Source: Saprospiraceae bacterium
Lineage (GTDB): Bacteria; Bacteroidota; Bacteroidia; Chitinophagales; Saprospiraceae
Direction: 5' to 3'
DNA: 32,259 nt
Assembly (NCBI GenBank): GCA_020631405.1
Contig: JAHDHH010000047.1
Coordinates: forward strand, 1-32,259
The notes beneath the pieces were generated by a model, which worked only from the letters and a program-made list of their open reading frames with translations, did no database searches and was not told the DNA's origin. Shown one piece after another: positions 9,775-18,090 of this stretch (positions within the stretch are counted from its first letter, which is position 1; each line of letters opens with the position of its first letter). The translations under genes and the position numbers were made by a program.

Positions 9775-9996
9775 TTAATATTCGTCTTCGTTAAAAAGAA
9801 AGTCATCTTTCCTTGGAAAATCTGGCCAAATGTCTTCCATCGTCTCATAGATTTCTCCTTCATCTTCAATTGCTTGAAGGTTTTCTATAACCTCAAGTGG
9901 AGAACCAGATCTTATAGCATAATCAATAAGTTCATCTCTGGTCGCTGGCCAAGGTCCATCTTCTAGGTGGTGTGCTAATTCTAATGTCCAATACAT
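9775..9996 (-). CDS. DUF2795 domain protein, small acidic conserved protein
   Basis: A 73-residue acidic protein beginning MYWTLELAHHLED. It contains the DUF2795-like core WPATRDELIDYAIRSG followed by SPLEVIENLQAI and an acidic tail ending LFNEDEY. From memory, near-identical small proteins are widespread in Bacteroidota, usually as single genes of unknown function. No membrane segment, signal peptide or cysteine is present, so it is probably cytoplasmic. A good Bacteroidota-type promoter lies upstream and a terminator lies directly downstream, so it looks like a short monocistronic unit, perhaps highly expressed. Function unknown. Confidence 0.85.
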   Translation of the reverse strand: MYWTLELAHHLEDGPWPATRDELIDYAIRSGSPLEVIENLQAIEDEGEIYETMEDIWPDFPRKDDFLFNEDEY

Positions 9997-10043
9997 AGGT
10001 TAAAGATTAATGTATATAAATTTAATTTATATGTTGTTTTCCG

Positions 10044-10074
10044 CAAAATTATAAATATTTGCTAGTTATGCAAG
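10044..10074 (-). promoter_or_regulatory. Bacteroidota-type promoter for the DUF2795 gene
   Basis: On the minus strand CTTG (10074-10071) is followed after a 19-base spacer by TAATTTTG (10051-10044). The phylum's primary-sigma consensus is TTTG, about 19 bases, then TAnnTTTG. The -7 element is a perfect match and the spacing fits. The leader to the ATG at 9996 would be about 40 bases. Confidence 0.55.
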
Positions 10075-10247
10075 TAACACTTCAATTAATATCTCAAGTA
10101 CTTTACATAAGCTAACTTGCTTAACTAGAGTACAATTGATTTACAAGATTGATTCCCAAGAGTATGTAAAAATTTGTAAAAAATTTGAGAAGTATGTAAT
10201 TGAGGTCTTTCTTCTTTTCTTTGTAGAATATTATTTACTTAGCAGAT

Positions 10248-10928
10248 ATGATGCAAAATGACCAGATTATACTTTCTCTTGAGGAAGTCTCTATCCAAAG
10301 AGATGGCAATCAGATTCTTGAGCATGTAGATTTTGAACTCAGTGAGGCTGAATTTGTCTACCTGATCGGGAAGAGCGGGGCTGGTAAGTCTACCTTGATG
10401 AAAGGACTCTTTGGTCTATTGCCAATTTCGGCTGGTACAGCATCAGTCCTCAACTTTGATCTGACAACACTCTCTTTGGACAATATCTACAATTATCGAA
10501 GGAAGGTGGGAATGATCTTCCAAGACTTTAAGTTGTTCGAGCAGTGGACTGTCTATGAAAATTATGAATTTGTACTGAAGGCTACCGATTGGAATAGTGC
10601 AACTGATCGTAAGCAACGCATTACCGAGATAGCTGAACAGTTGAATATCCAAGATGCTCTGCAAAGTAATATCCTTGCGCTTTCAGGAGGAGAACAACAA
10701 AAAGTAGCCATCGGTAGATCTTTACTCAACGAACCCAAGCTTCTACTTGCTGACGAACCTACTGGAAATCTTGACCCAGAAAATGCTGAAATGATTATTG
10801 AGTTATTGCACAACTTGGGTAGTACATCAAAGACAGCAATATTGCTCACTACTCACCACCATCAACTCATTGATAATTATCCTGCACGAGTAATATATTG
10901 TGAACATGGAACGGTTAGAGAAGGGTAG
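10248..10928 (+). CDS. ftsE: FtsE-like ABC transporter ATP-binding protein
   Basis: A 226-residue ATPase with Walker A GKSGAGKST (about residues 41-49), the Q-loop segment GMIFQDFKLF that is characteristic of FtsE, signature LSGGEQQKVAIGRSLL, Walker [13 protein letters not shown], and a switch histidine (LLTTHHH). FtsE pairs with the membrane protein FtsX and couples ATP hydrolysis to activation of peptidoglycan hydrolases at the division site. No ftsX is adjacent, which in my experience is common in this phylum. The gene is flanked on the downstream side by a convergent kinase gene, 7 bases away. Alternatives such as a LolD-type ATPase are less likely because of the FQDFKL segment. The first of two adjacent ATGs was taken as start. 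Confidence 0.75.
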   Translation: MMQNDQIILSLEEVSIQRDGNQILEHVDFELSEAEFVYLIGKSGAGKSTLMKGLFGLLPISAGTASVLNFDLTTLSLDNIYNYRRKVGMIFQDFKLFEQWTVYENYEFVLKATDWNSATDRKQRITEIAEQLNIQDALQSNILALSGGEQQKVAIGRSLLNEPKLLLADEPTGNLDPENAEMIIELLHNLGSTSKTAILLTTHHHQLIDNYPARVIYCEHGTVREG

Positions 10929-10935
10929 TAGGACC

Positions 10936-11565
10936 TTAAAACAAACCGAATAGCTCCCTGTCTATCATGGAAATAATCTCTCCATAATCTTCCTGACTCT
11001 TGATAAAGTCATACTTGTCAACATCAACTATCAATAGCTTACCTTCAGTATATTGACTAATCCAAGTTTCATATTTAGCATTGAGTCTTTTGAGATAGTC
11101 CAAACTGATACTTCCTTCGTAGTCCCTACCTCTTAGTTGAATGTGATCTACGAGTGTGGGTATACTTGCTTTGAGATAGATTACCAAATCTGGAGCCTTG
11201 ACTTGGGTAGTCATGAGCTGAAATAGAGATTGGTAGTTGTCAAAGTCCCTTTTCTCCATAAGACCCATCTCATGAAGGTTGGGTGCAAAGATGTTAGCAT
11301 CTTCATAAATGGTCCTATCTTGAATTACCACTTCATTCCCATCTCTAATTTTTAGAATTTGATTGAATCTTGAATTAAGAAAATAGATCTGGAGGTTAAA
11401 TGACCAACGCTGCATATCTACATAGAAGTCACTGAGGTATGGGTTATTCAAAGTATCCTCATAGTGGACACTCCAATTGTAATGTTGAGAAAGTTTTTCT
11501 GAAAGAGTAGTTTTGCCAGCACCAATATTCCCTGATACAGCGATATGTCTGATTTTCTTATTGAT
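10936..11565 (-). CDS. Deoxynucleoside kinase (dAK/dGK type), start codon non-canonical (ATC proposed)
   Basis: Phosphorylates deoxynucleosides in the salvage pathway. Motifs of the dNK family are present: P-loop SGNIGAGKTTLSEKL, substrate-side W and E (NWSVHYED), QRWSFNLQIYFLNSRF, the DRTIYEDANIFA motif, YLKASIPTLVDHIQLRGRDYE for the lid, and LNAKYETWI. The P-loop is upstream of the first TTG (11451). Between the preceding in-frame stop and the P-loop there is no ATG, GTG or TTG. The best candidate by family length is ATC at 11565, giving a protein that reads MNKKIRHIAVSGNIGAGK and has 209 residues; ATT at 11598 would give 220. It converges on ftsE with 7 bases between stops and diverges from the next ATPase gene. 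Substrate preference cannot be settled from the sequence. Confidence 0.85.
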   Translation of the reverse strand: MNKKIRHIAVSGNIGAGKTTLSEKLSQHYNWSVHYEDTLNNPYLSDFYVDMQRWSFNLQIYFLNSRFNQILKIRDGNEVVIQDRTIYEDANIFAPNLHEMGLMEKRDFDNYQSLFQLMTTQVKAPDLVIYLKASIPTLVDHIQLRGRDYEGSISLDYLKRLNAKYETWISQYTEGKLLIVDVDKYDFIKSQEDYGEIISMIDRELFGLF

Positions 11566-11720
11566 GGTGCAGTGGTGTTGGTTATTTGATTGACAAATGT
11601 AATATTAAAACTACCAAAAAATAGATAGAGAGGGAGTTAATTTTTATCGATTCAGCGAAGAAAAGTGGGTGATTATCGAAAATACTAAGGTGATCTATCT
11701 GGAAAGATTAATATTGGGGT

Positions 11721-12464
11721 ATGAATATGAAGAAAGAAATCATCAGAACAGACGAACTTAGAAAGACCTATATCATGGGTACAGAAAAGATTCATGCGTT
11801 GAAACATCTTTCTCTTTCCATTAAACAAAATGAATATGTCGCATTAATGGGACCTTCTGGATCTGGAAAGTCCACATTGATGAATTTACTTGGCTGCCTG
11901 GATACTCCGACATCAGGTACATACCTTCTCAATGACAACCTTGTCAGTGAGATGGATGACGCAGAGCTTGCAGCTATTAGAAACAAGGAGATAGGCTTTG
12001 TCTTTCAGACATTTAACCTCTTGCCTAGAATCTCTTCTTTAGATAATGTCGCTCTTCCTCTTGTCTACGCAGGCTGGAGTAACAAAAAGCGAATAGAAAG
12101 AGCAGAAGAAGTACTTGACATGGTAGGCCTTGGAGATAGGGTAGATCACAGACCAAATGAGCTATCAGGTGGACAAAGACAAAGAGTAGCTATAGCCAGA
12201 GCTCTTGTGTGTAACCCAAGTATTATCCTAGCCGATGAGCCAACTGGAAACCTTGATACCAAGACCTCTGTTGAGATCATGGGCATTTTCGAAAGAATCC
12301 ATCAAGCTGGGAACACAGTAATCTTAGTTACTCATGAACCAGATATTGCAGATCATGCCCATAGGATTGTGCGACTTAGAGATGGAGAGTTAGAGTCCGA
12401 CATCATCAATCAAAACATCGTCACAGCCGACGACCCTGAACATAATTACAACATTCGGAGTTAA
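11721..12464 (+). CDS. LolD/MacB-family ABC transporter ATP-binding protein
   Basis: A 247-residue ATPase of the family that powers MacB-like and lipoprotein-release (LolCDE-like) permeases. Visible motifs are Walker [11 protein letters not shown]-loop [13 protein letters not shown], signature [15 protein letters not shown], Walker [13 protein letters not shown] and a switch His in [11 protein letters not shown]. These exact segments, especially [17 protein letters not shown], are typical of MacB-type ATPases. No permease or periplasmic adaptor is next to it, so the partner must lie elsewhere. A G-rich stretch (GGGG) about 4 bases before the ATG may act as ribosome binding site. A second Met at codon 3 is an alternative start. 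The C-terminal 25 residues are an acidic tail beyond the usual ATPase core. Confidence 0.85.
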   Translation: MNMKKEIIRTDELRKTYIMGTEKIHALKHLSLSIKQNEYVALMGPSGSGKSTLMNLLGCLDTPTSGTYLLNDNLVSEMDDAELAAIRNKEIGFVFQTFNLLPRISSLDNVALPLVYAGWSNKKRIERAEEVLDMVGLGDRVDHRPNELSGGQRQRVAIARALVCNPSIILADEPTGNLDTKTSVEIMGIFERIHQAGNTVILVTHEPDIADHAHRIVRLRDGELESDIINQNIVTADDPEHNYNIRS

Positions 12465-12617
12465 TCAGATACGAATCAAATACTTAAATGACACTGCGTA
12501 GTGGTATCGAGACTATGCGATTCAGCATTCATTATAGTATTATTCCTTGGCTTATCTATGTTAACACTTTTGGTGTAAAATGTAGATGTGCATCTTTTCT
12601 AATCTTATCTTTGGGCT

Positions 12618-13871
12618 ATGGCAATATTTGTACACAAATTTGGAGGAGCTTCATTAGCAACAGCTGATAATGTTCGTAATATTCATAACATAATAAGTGA
12701 GAAGATTGAGAGTAAGTCAATCATAGTAGTTTCTGCAATGGGCAAGATGACCAATGCCTTAGAAAAAGTAGCTGAGGCTATTTACCAAGGTCATGATTGG
12801 CAACAAGAGGTTGAGCTAGTGAAGACATTTCATTTAGAGCTTTGTAAAAGTTTGTTTGATGATACCGTCTTGATCGAGGATCAAATTAATGACATCCTCA
12901 TTGAAATTGAATGGATTGCGGATGAAGTCAATGACAACTATGACTATATCTATGATCAGATTGTGAGTATTGGAGAATTATTGTCAAGTACTATAGTTCA
13001 ATACTATTTGAGTGATAAAGGCGTCAATATCTCTTTAGTTGATGCTAGAGACCTGATCTCAACTGATCAATCCTACCGACGGGCTATTATTGATTGGACT
13101 ACCACACAAAGTAAGGTTAAGGCTGTGCTTGATAGTAATTTTGGCAAAGTAGATTACATCATTACCCAAGGGTTTATTGGTGTGGATGATGAGAATAACA
13201 CAACCACACTTGGTAGAGAAGGCTCTGATTATACAGCGTCCATTCTTGCGAAATGTAGTAATGCAGAATCTGTTACAGTTTGGAAGGATGTGCCTGGGAT
13301 TATGTCAGCTGACCCTAAGAAGTATGATATAGCAAAGAAGATTGATCAGTTGAGTTATTCAGCACTCTATGCGATGGCTGATGCTGGGGCAAAGGTCATC
13401 CATCCAAAGACCATCCTTCCATTGAAAGAGGCTAATATACCACTAGTAGTGAAGAGTTATGCTGAGCCAAATACAGTTGGTACGACCATTACAAATCAAG
13501 AAGATGAAATCCTCCCGCCAATAGTCACCCGCTTAGATGACCAGCGATATATCAGGTTGACTCCTACACAGTTTCAACAAACTCAGACCGAATGGTCTAT
13601 TCTCAATCAATTTGAAGAACAAAAGTTGGACGTCAATTTTTTCCAAAAGCATGCCTTGTCTTATAGTATCTGTGTAAGGGATGAGTTTAAGTTGCAGGCT
13701 ATTCTTGATAGTCTTAGCCCTGAATTCTCTATTGAGTCTAATACTGGTATCAGCTTAGTCACCATATTGCAGACTACACCTGAAATCCAACAGACTATCA
13801 TCAGGTCCAATACAATTGTAATGGAACAACGATCAGCTAATGTCTATCGCTGTATTATGAAGTCTAAGTAG
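12618..13871 (+). CDS. lysC: Aspartate kinase
   Basis: Catalyses phosphorylation of aspartate, the first step toward lysine, threonine and methionine. The 417-residue protein opens with VHKFGGASLATADNVRN (the KFGG family motif, with A-S where many have T-S). It continues with IIVVSAMGKMTNAL, IVSIGELLSSTIVQYYL, GFIGVDDENNTTTLGREGSDYTA and VTVWKDVPGIMSADPK, all standard for the amino acid kinase fold. The C-terminal part (from about residue 300) is the position of the ACT regulatory domains but is poorly conserved in appearance. The protein is a monofunctional enzyme: no homoserine dehydrogenase follows. A TATCTTTG sits 5 bases before the ATG, which if used would give a near-leaderless transcript. 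The enzyme feeds the same pathway as metX/metY further along. Confidence 0.88.
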   Translation: MAIFVHKFGGASLATADNVRNIHNIISEKIESKSIIVVSAMGKMTNALEKVAEAIYQGHDWQQEVELVKTFHLELCKSLFDDTVLIEDQINDILIEIEWIADEVNDNYDYIYDQIVSIGELLSSTIVQYYLSDKGVNISLVDARDLISTDQSYRRAIIDWTTTQSKVKAVLDSNFGKVDYIITQGFIGVDDENNTTTLGREGSDYTASILAKCSNAESVTVWKDVPGIMSADPKKYDIAKKIDQLSYSALYAMADAGAKVIHPKTILPLKEANIPLVVKSYAEPNTVGTTITNQEDEILPPIVTRLDDQRYIRLTPTQFQQTQTEWSILNQFEEQKLDVNFFQKHALSYSICVRDEFKLQAILDSLSPEFSIESNTGISLVTILQTTPEIQQTIIRSNTIVMEQRSANVYRCIMKSK

Positions 13872-13938
13872 GGTAATTCTCAAGTATTGACAACAAAATG
13901 AGTCATTTGATGCTTTATTGCCTAGCAACACTGTATTT

Positions 13939-15261
13939 ATGGAAAAGGCAATATTTTGGTTTAGGCGTGATTTACGATTAGAAGACAATGCTGGTTTGTA
14001 TCATGCTTTGAAATCTGGAAAACAGGTAACCCCAATTTTCATTTTTGATACCCAGATACTAGACAAGTTAGACGATAAACGAGATGCTAGAGTGTCTTTT
14101 CTACACAGTACTATCAAAGAACTCAAGGGGCAATTGACTGCCATGGGGTCTGATTTGAAAGTGTATTACGGTGACCCACTTGCTATCTGGAAGACCATAG
14201 TTAGGGAGGAGTCAGTGTCAAGTATTTATCTCAATAGAGACTATGAACCCTATGCAAAGAATAGAGATGCTCAAGTCAAAGCTCTCACAAGTGCCAACAA
14301 TGTCAGCTTTCATACTGCAAAAGACCATGTCATTTTTGAGAGCCATGAAGTATTGAAAGCTGATGGCAAACCATACACCGTGTTTACTCCTTATAAGCGG
14401 CGTTGGTTAGAGCATTTGAAGAGCTTAAGCATTCATGATTCTTACTTTCTCAAGTCTTATCCAAGTGAACAGTATTTTTCTGGGTTTGCCAAGTTACCTC
14501 TAAGTGATATGCCGTCTCTTGAGTCTATGGGATTTGGTCAATCAGAAATCAAAGTACCTCCAAAGCAAGTTCCAGCAAAACTGATTCGTGCCTATGCTGA
14601 CAACAGAAATTTCCCAGCGATAGAAGGGACATCACGTCTGGGTATCCATTTCAGATTTGGAACATTGAGTATTAGAGAAAAAGCAAGGAATGCTTCTCAA
14701 CTCTCTGATACCTATCTCAGTGAATTGATCTGGAGAGATTTTTACTCTCAGATTTTAGACCACTTTCCTCATGTGACGGAGGGAGCCTTTAAGCCGAAGT
14801 ATGATAATATTGAGTGGAGGTATGATGCAGAAGAGTTTGAGATGTGGTGTACTGGTAATACTGGGTACCCGATTGTAGATGCCGGGATGAGAGAACTGAA
14901 TACTACTGGTCATATGCATAATAGGGTAAGGATGATTACATCCAGCTTTCTGACTAAGCACTTACTCATGAATTGGCAGCTTGGAGAAGCTTATTTTGCT
15001 AGTAAGTTGTTGGACTTTGATCTGGCTTCAAATAATGGAGGATGGCAGTGGGCCTCTGGTAGTGGTACAGATGCAGCACCATATTTTAGAATATTTAACC
15101 CCCATACTCAGTTGGATAAGTTTGACAAGGAAAGATCCTATGTCAAGAAATTTGTGAAGGAATTTGGTACAGACGCCTATCCTACATTCATGGTAGACCA
15201 CAAGATAGCGAGAGAACGCTGTCTAGAAACGTATAAAAGAGGTCTTAACCCTGGTGAGTAA
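13939..15261 (+). CDS. phrB: Deoxyribodipyrimidine photolyase (cryptochrome/photolyase family)
   Basis: A 440-residue flavoprotein that repairs UV-induced pyrimidine dimers with blue light. The N-terminal antenna domain begins AIFWFRRDLRLEDNAGLYHAL. FAD-domain motifs are SRLGIHFRFGTLSIR, LIWRDFYSQIL, the segment NTGYPIVDAGMRELNTTGHMHNRVRM, and LDFDLASNNGGWQWASGSG. These match class I CPD photolyases, although a (6-4) enzyme or cryptochrome cannot be fully excluded without phylogeny. The open frame extends upstream to a TTG at 13918, but the ATG at 13939 gives the family's usual N-terminus (MEKAIFWFRRDLR) and was chosen. The last 17 bases overlap the convergent YihY gene. Confidence 0.9.
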   Translation: MEKAIFWFRRDLRLEDNAGLYHALKSGKQVTPIFIFDTQILDKLDDKRDARVSFLHSTIKELKGQLTAMGSDLKVYYGDPLAIWKTIVREESVSSIYLNRDYEPYAKNRDAQVKALTSANNVSFHTAKDHVIFESHEVLKADGKPYTVFTPYKRRWLEHLKSLSIHDSYFLKSYPSEQYFSGFAKLPLSDMPSLESMGFGQSEIKVPPKQVPAKLIRAYADNRNFPAIEGTSRLGIHFRFGTLSIREKARNASQLSDTYLSELIWRDFYSQILDHFPHVTEGAFKPKYDNIEWRYDAEEFEMWCTGNTGYPIVDAGMRELNTTGHMHNRVRMITSSFLTKHLLMNWQLGEAYFASKLLDFDLASNNGGWQWASGSGTDAAPYFRIFNPHTQLDKFDKERSYVKKFVKEFGTDAYPTFMVDHKIARERCLETYKRGLNPGE

Positions 15262-16192
15262 GATGTTTGTTGAAAAACCTCCACCTATCTCTATTGACCT
15301 TGATACTTGCATTCATTTCGAATCCCAGTAAGATTACGAAGGAGTTAATTTCTAGCCATAGAAGTAGTACAATCAATGCTCCGATAGAGCCATAGAGTTC
15401 GTTGTACCTGCCAAAGTTGTTGATAAAGTAGGCGAAAATAACAGATGACCCAATAGACAGTGCAGTTGCAATGGTCGCCCCTACATTGATGAATGGTATC
15501 TTCTTGTACATGCTTGGTCCGTACCTGTAGATAAGGCTGATAGATGCATAGATTAGAATGACGATAATACTGTATCGAAAGAGCTGGATGATGTATGTGC
15601 TGAGTTGACCTATGTCAAATTTTGAAAAGAACGAGGAGAAAATTTGATCTCCAAATACAATCAAGACAAACGAAAGGATGAATATGAAGGCAATGATCAC
15701 CGTAAGGAAAATAGCGATAAGTCTATTTTTGAAATAGTTTCTCTTTTTGAATGTCAAGTCATAACTCTTGTCAAACCCATGCATTAGCGTAAGCATACCA
15801 CTACTCGAGAAGAATAAGGCTAGGAAAAAACCGATTGAGAGCAAGCCTCCACGCTGAATAGAAACTATACCTTCTACGACCTCCATTAAATAATTGAACG
15901 CCTCTTCAGGTAAGGCAGTCTTGCCGTATGTTCTGATCGTCTCCAAAAGGTCAAACCTAATGGGCATTAAGGGAAGCAATGTAAATACAAAGATAATAGT
16001 TGGGAAGAGTGACAGGAAGAATGTGAAGGCTACGGAATTGGCCCTAGTGATGATATCATCCTTTTGAGACTCATTGTAGATGAATTTTGAAACATGATAA
16101 ATCGATACTCCTTTGAATCCTGGAAGAGACACTTGTCTCGTCCAAGCAAGTATGGGTAGTATAATCGATCTATAAATTTTCCTAAATTTCAA
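15245..16192 (-). CDS. YihY/BrkB-family inner membrane protein
   Basis: A 315-residue integral membrane protein of the YihY (virulence factor BrkB) family. Six or so hydrophobic segments are visible. Family motifs include ANSVAFTFFLSLFPTIIF near the first membrane segment, FFSSSGMLTLMHGFDKSYD in the middle, and YRYGPSMYKKIPFINVGA and NNFGRYNELYGSIGALIVLLLWLEINSFVILLG near the C-terminus. The family's function is not established; it is sometimes mislabelled as ribonuclease BN. The only available start in frame is TTG at 16192, preceded by a stop four codons upstream. It overlaps the end of the upstream thioesterase gene by 11 bases, consistent with translational coupling. The 3' end overlaps the photolyase gene by 17 bases. 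Confidence 0.87.
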   Translation of the reverse strand: MKFRKIYRSIILPILAWTRQVSLPGFKGVSIYHVSKFIYNESQKDDIITRANSVAFTFFLSLFPTIIFVFTLLPLMPIRFDLLETIRTYGKTALPEEAFNYLMEVVEGIVSIQRGGLLSIGFFLALFFSSSGMLTLMHGFDKSYDLTFKKRNYFKNRLIAIFLTVIIAFIFILSFVLIVFGDQIFSSFFSKFDIGQLSTYIIQLFRYSIIVILIYASISLIYRYGPSMYKKIPFINVGATIATALSIGSSVIFAYFINNFGRYNELYGSIGALIVLLLWLEINSFVILLGFEMNASIKVNRDRWRFFNKHLTHQG

Positions 16193-16595
16193 AGTATGGC
16201 TTTAGTGGTGCAACCAAAAGTTCGGGTGCCGATATCCTTTTGTTAGTAGTCATGTCTATAAAGAAGAGTTTGACATTGGCAGTGTTAATAGTTTTCAACT
16301 CTTCATTCAAGATTTCGAAATCAAATGAAATCAATTTTGTTGGCATCTGTTCTACTCTGCTGCGAATGGTTAGGTGTTCGTCATAATAAGCAGGAAGCTT
16401 ATAGCGAATATCCATTGAGACAACAGGAAGCATGACTTTATGTACATCTTCGAAATCCTTATAACTAATCCCAAGCGACCTAATAAGTTCAACTCTGCCA
16501 ATCTCATAGTACTTTGGATAATTGCCATAATACAGATATCCCATCTTATCTGTCTCTGCATATCTAACCCTCTTTTTAAAATCGAATATGTACAT
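16182..16595 (-). CDS. Hotdog-fold acyl-CoA thioesterase (YbgC/FadM type)
   Basis: A 137-residue single hotdog domain protein. The family motif RVRYAETDKMGYLYYGNYPKYYE contains the catalytic-type Asp and the helix start Tyr/Asn; SRVEQMPTKLISFDFEI and NTANVKLFFID follow as the beta strands. Members of this family hydrolyse short acyl-CoA or 4-hydroxybenzoyl-CoA-like thioesters; the substrate here is not predictable. It lies 10 bases after the arginine deiminase stop and overlaps the YihY start by 11 bases, so the three genes probably form one transcript. In related genomes a thioesterase-YihY pairing is familiar to me, but that is recall rather than evidence from the window. Confidence 0.85.
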   Translation of the reverse strand: MYIFDFKKRVRYAETDKMGYLYYGNYPKYYEIGRVELIRSLGISYKDFEDVHKVMLPVVSMDIRYKLPAYYDEHLTIRSRVEQMPTKLISFDFEILNEELKTINTANVKLFFIDMTTNKRISAPELLVAPLKPYFEI

Positions 16596-16605
16596 ATCTG
16601 CTTAT

Positions 16606-17862
16606 CTATAGTGCTTCTCTAAGAATTGGAAAACTCATACAATGCGAACCACCTCTCGCACGACTTAGTTCTGAGGAGGGTAGTGTCAATATCGTTCGTT
16701 CTATGCTGCCAAGTGGGTCTGGTTCGTTTGCATATTGAATGCAAAAGTCCTCTGCCCTCATTACTCTATATCCGGCTTTTTCGAAAGCTCTGGCAGTCAT
16801 CACATTTCTATCATAGCTGATTGCTACACCTGGCTTCAGTGCTAGCAGGTTACAACCATCAGTCCATTGTTCTCTTTCTTGATAAGGAGAATACCCTTTG
16901 CCAGAGAACACAAACTGCATTTCTGGGTTGATCTCTTGAAGGAAAAAGTCCTTAATTGAACCATAAGTGACTACCTCACCATTCTTTCTATAAACTTCTA
17001 CATTGGAGCCAAGACCATCATAGACCATCGGCTTGTAGCAGACTATCAAGTCGTGAGATATCTGTGTGAACACAGTATCAATATGCATGCACGATCTATC
17101 ACTTGGAATGGTGATTTTTACCACGTTTTCTACCAATGCTTTGCGATGCAGATCGTCTTTTAGTAAGTTGAATCCATGTAATGAACTTCTTTCACTAACC
17201 CCACAAAGCAAGTAATCTTTATGAATGGTCATCACATCACCACCTTCAATCGACACTCTTTCTCCATACTTAGAAGGAGGGAAGTCATCAGGTTTGTTAA
17301 GGTTGATGACTTTGTTCTCTGCTCTTGCATCTGCGAAGATATCATGAGCACCTATAATCATCCTAGTAAGAAGATTTTCTCTCCATCTAGCTTCCTTTGA
17401 TGCTTTGGTAATTATAATACCATCATTCACAGTTACGCCAATATCACGGGTAAACATAAAGTTTGGAATAGGATCACAAAGGATTTCATCCGTTGCTTTA
17501 TCATATCCGGTGATCAGTATCTCAGCAAGTTTATCACTTGGTTGAGTCATCAAGTAGGCATACTTAGAGGAGGGTAGTTCTTCCTCCGTGATGATTTTAT
17601 TGATAAGGTCTGTCTTGAGCTCACTACTCTTAGATAAACTCGTAGATAGTAAGTCTTCTATAAATAAGACGTTTTCTTTGCCAAGGCAGAGTCTTAAGGT
17701 ATCAATATATACATCATACTCTTGAAGCATTAGCGGATAGTATACAATATCATCAAACAAGAGTTGTTCTGCTTGTTTTGGAGAGATTCGTTCTATTCCT
17801 TTATCAGGACGATGAACAATTAATTGTTTAAGTCTTCCAATTTCGGAATTACAATGTATCAT
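16606..17862 (-). CDS. Arginine deiminase-family protein
   Basis: A 418-residue amidinotransferase-fold protein that would hydrolyse arginine to citrulline and ammonia. Family landmarks are all present: N-terminal SEIGRLKQLIVHRPD, FMFTRDIGV, RVSIEGGDV, HIDTVFTQIS, and the C-terminal SRARGGSHCMSFP with the catalytic cysteine at about residue 408. The frame extends upstream to a TTG at 17886, but the ATG at 17862 places the conserved N-terminus (MIHCNSEIGRLKQ) at the expected distance and is preferred. No ornithine carbamoyltransferase, carbamate kinase or arginine/ornithine antiporter is adjacent, so this is not a classical arc operon. The downstream partners are a thioesterase and YihY. The Bacteroidota enzyme group with this N-terminus is less studied than bacterial ArcA. 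Confidence 0.85.
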   Translation of the reverse strand: MIHCNSEIGRLKQLIVHRPDKGIERISPKQAEQLLFDDIVYYPLMLQEYDVYIDTLRLCLGKENVLFIEDLLSTSLSKSSELKTDLINKIITEEELPSSKYAYLMTQPSDKLAEILITGYDKATDEILCDPIPNFMFTRDIGVTVNDGIIITKASKEARWRENLLTRMIIGAHDIFADARAENKVINLNKPDDFPPSKYGERVSIEGGDVMTIHKDYLLCGVSERSSLHGFNLLKDDLHRKALVENVVKITIPSDRSCMHIDTVFTQISHDLIVCYKPMVYDGLGSNVEVYRKNGEVVTYGSIKDFFLQEINPEMQFVFSGKGYSPYQEREQWTDGCNLLALKPGVAISYDRNVMTARAFEKAGYRVMRAEDFCIQYANEPDPLGSIERTILTLPSSELSRARGGSHCMSFPILREAL

Positions 17863-18090
17863 AGTGTTAATTATGTGCTTAAGCAAAGATCGTTTAATTT
17901 GTTAGAATGGCTAAATCTTAGTGTATTGTTATTTCTTTAAAGTAAATTTGGATTTTTAGAAAGCAAGATTATGTGAGATTAAATGTTGAAATAATTATTT
18001 TTCACGACATTTGATATTGAAAAACAAAAACAACACTACATAAACCCAATTGTCAAACGTTAGTAATGTGAACGTTTGTTTTTATACTTG
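17863..18090. other. Divergent intergenic region between arginine deiminase and the glycosyltransferases
   Basis: This 228-base AT-rich gap must hold the promoters of both divergent units. A perfect TAnnTTTG (TAAATTTG, 17943-17950, plus strand) is present but lacks a TTG at the normal spacing, so it is weak evidence. The main structure is the inverted repeat at 18054-18083, listed separately. No small ORF worth reporting was seen. Confidence 0.4.
18054..18083 (+). promoter_or_regulatory. Perfect inverted repeat with T-run just before the glycosyltransferase start
   Basis: CAAACGTT (18054-18061) and AACGTTTG (18071-18078) are perfectly complementary over 8 bp with a 9-base loop, followed by five T. 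It ends 7 bases before the ATG at 18091. It could be an intrinsic terminator or attenuator in the leader, or a dimeric operator. The palindromic ACGT core is compatible with a protein binding site. Confidence 0.5.

Noticed and set aside
12606..12613. TATCTTTG as a lysC promoter
   Set aside because: It matches the -7 consensus but lies 5 bases before the ATG with no -33 TTG at the right spacing, so it would force a leaderless transcript; not enough to list as a promoter.
12488..12667. 59-codon ORF overlapping the start of lysC in another frame, considered as a possible leader peptide
   Set aside because: It has no enrichment in Lys, Thr or Met codons, no terminator follows it, and it runs into lysC; most likely chance.
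17863..17886. TTG start at 17886 for arginine deiminase, and similar TTG extensions at 18076 and 13918
   Set aside because: In each case a downstream in-frame ATG gives the family's normal N-terminus, so the TTG extension was not used.
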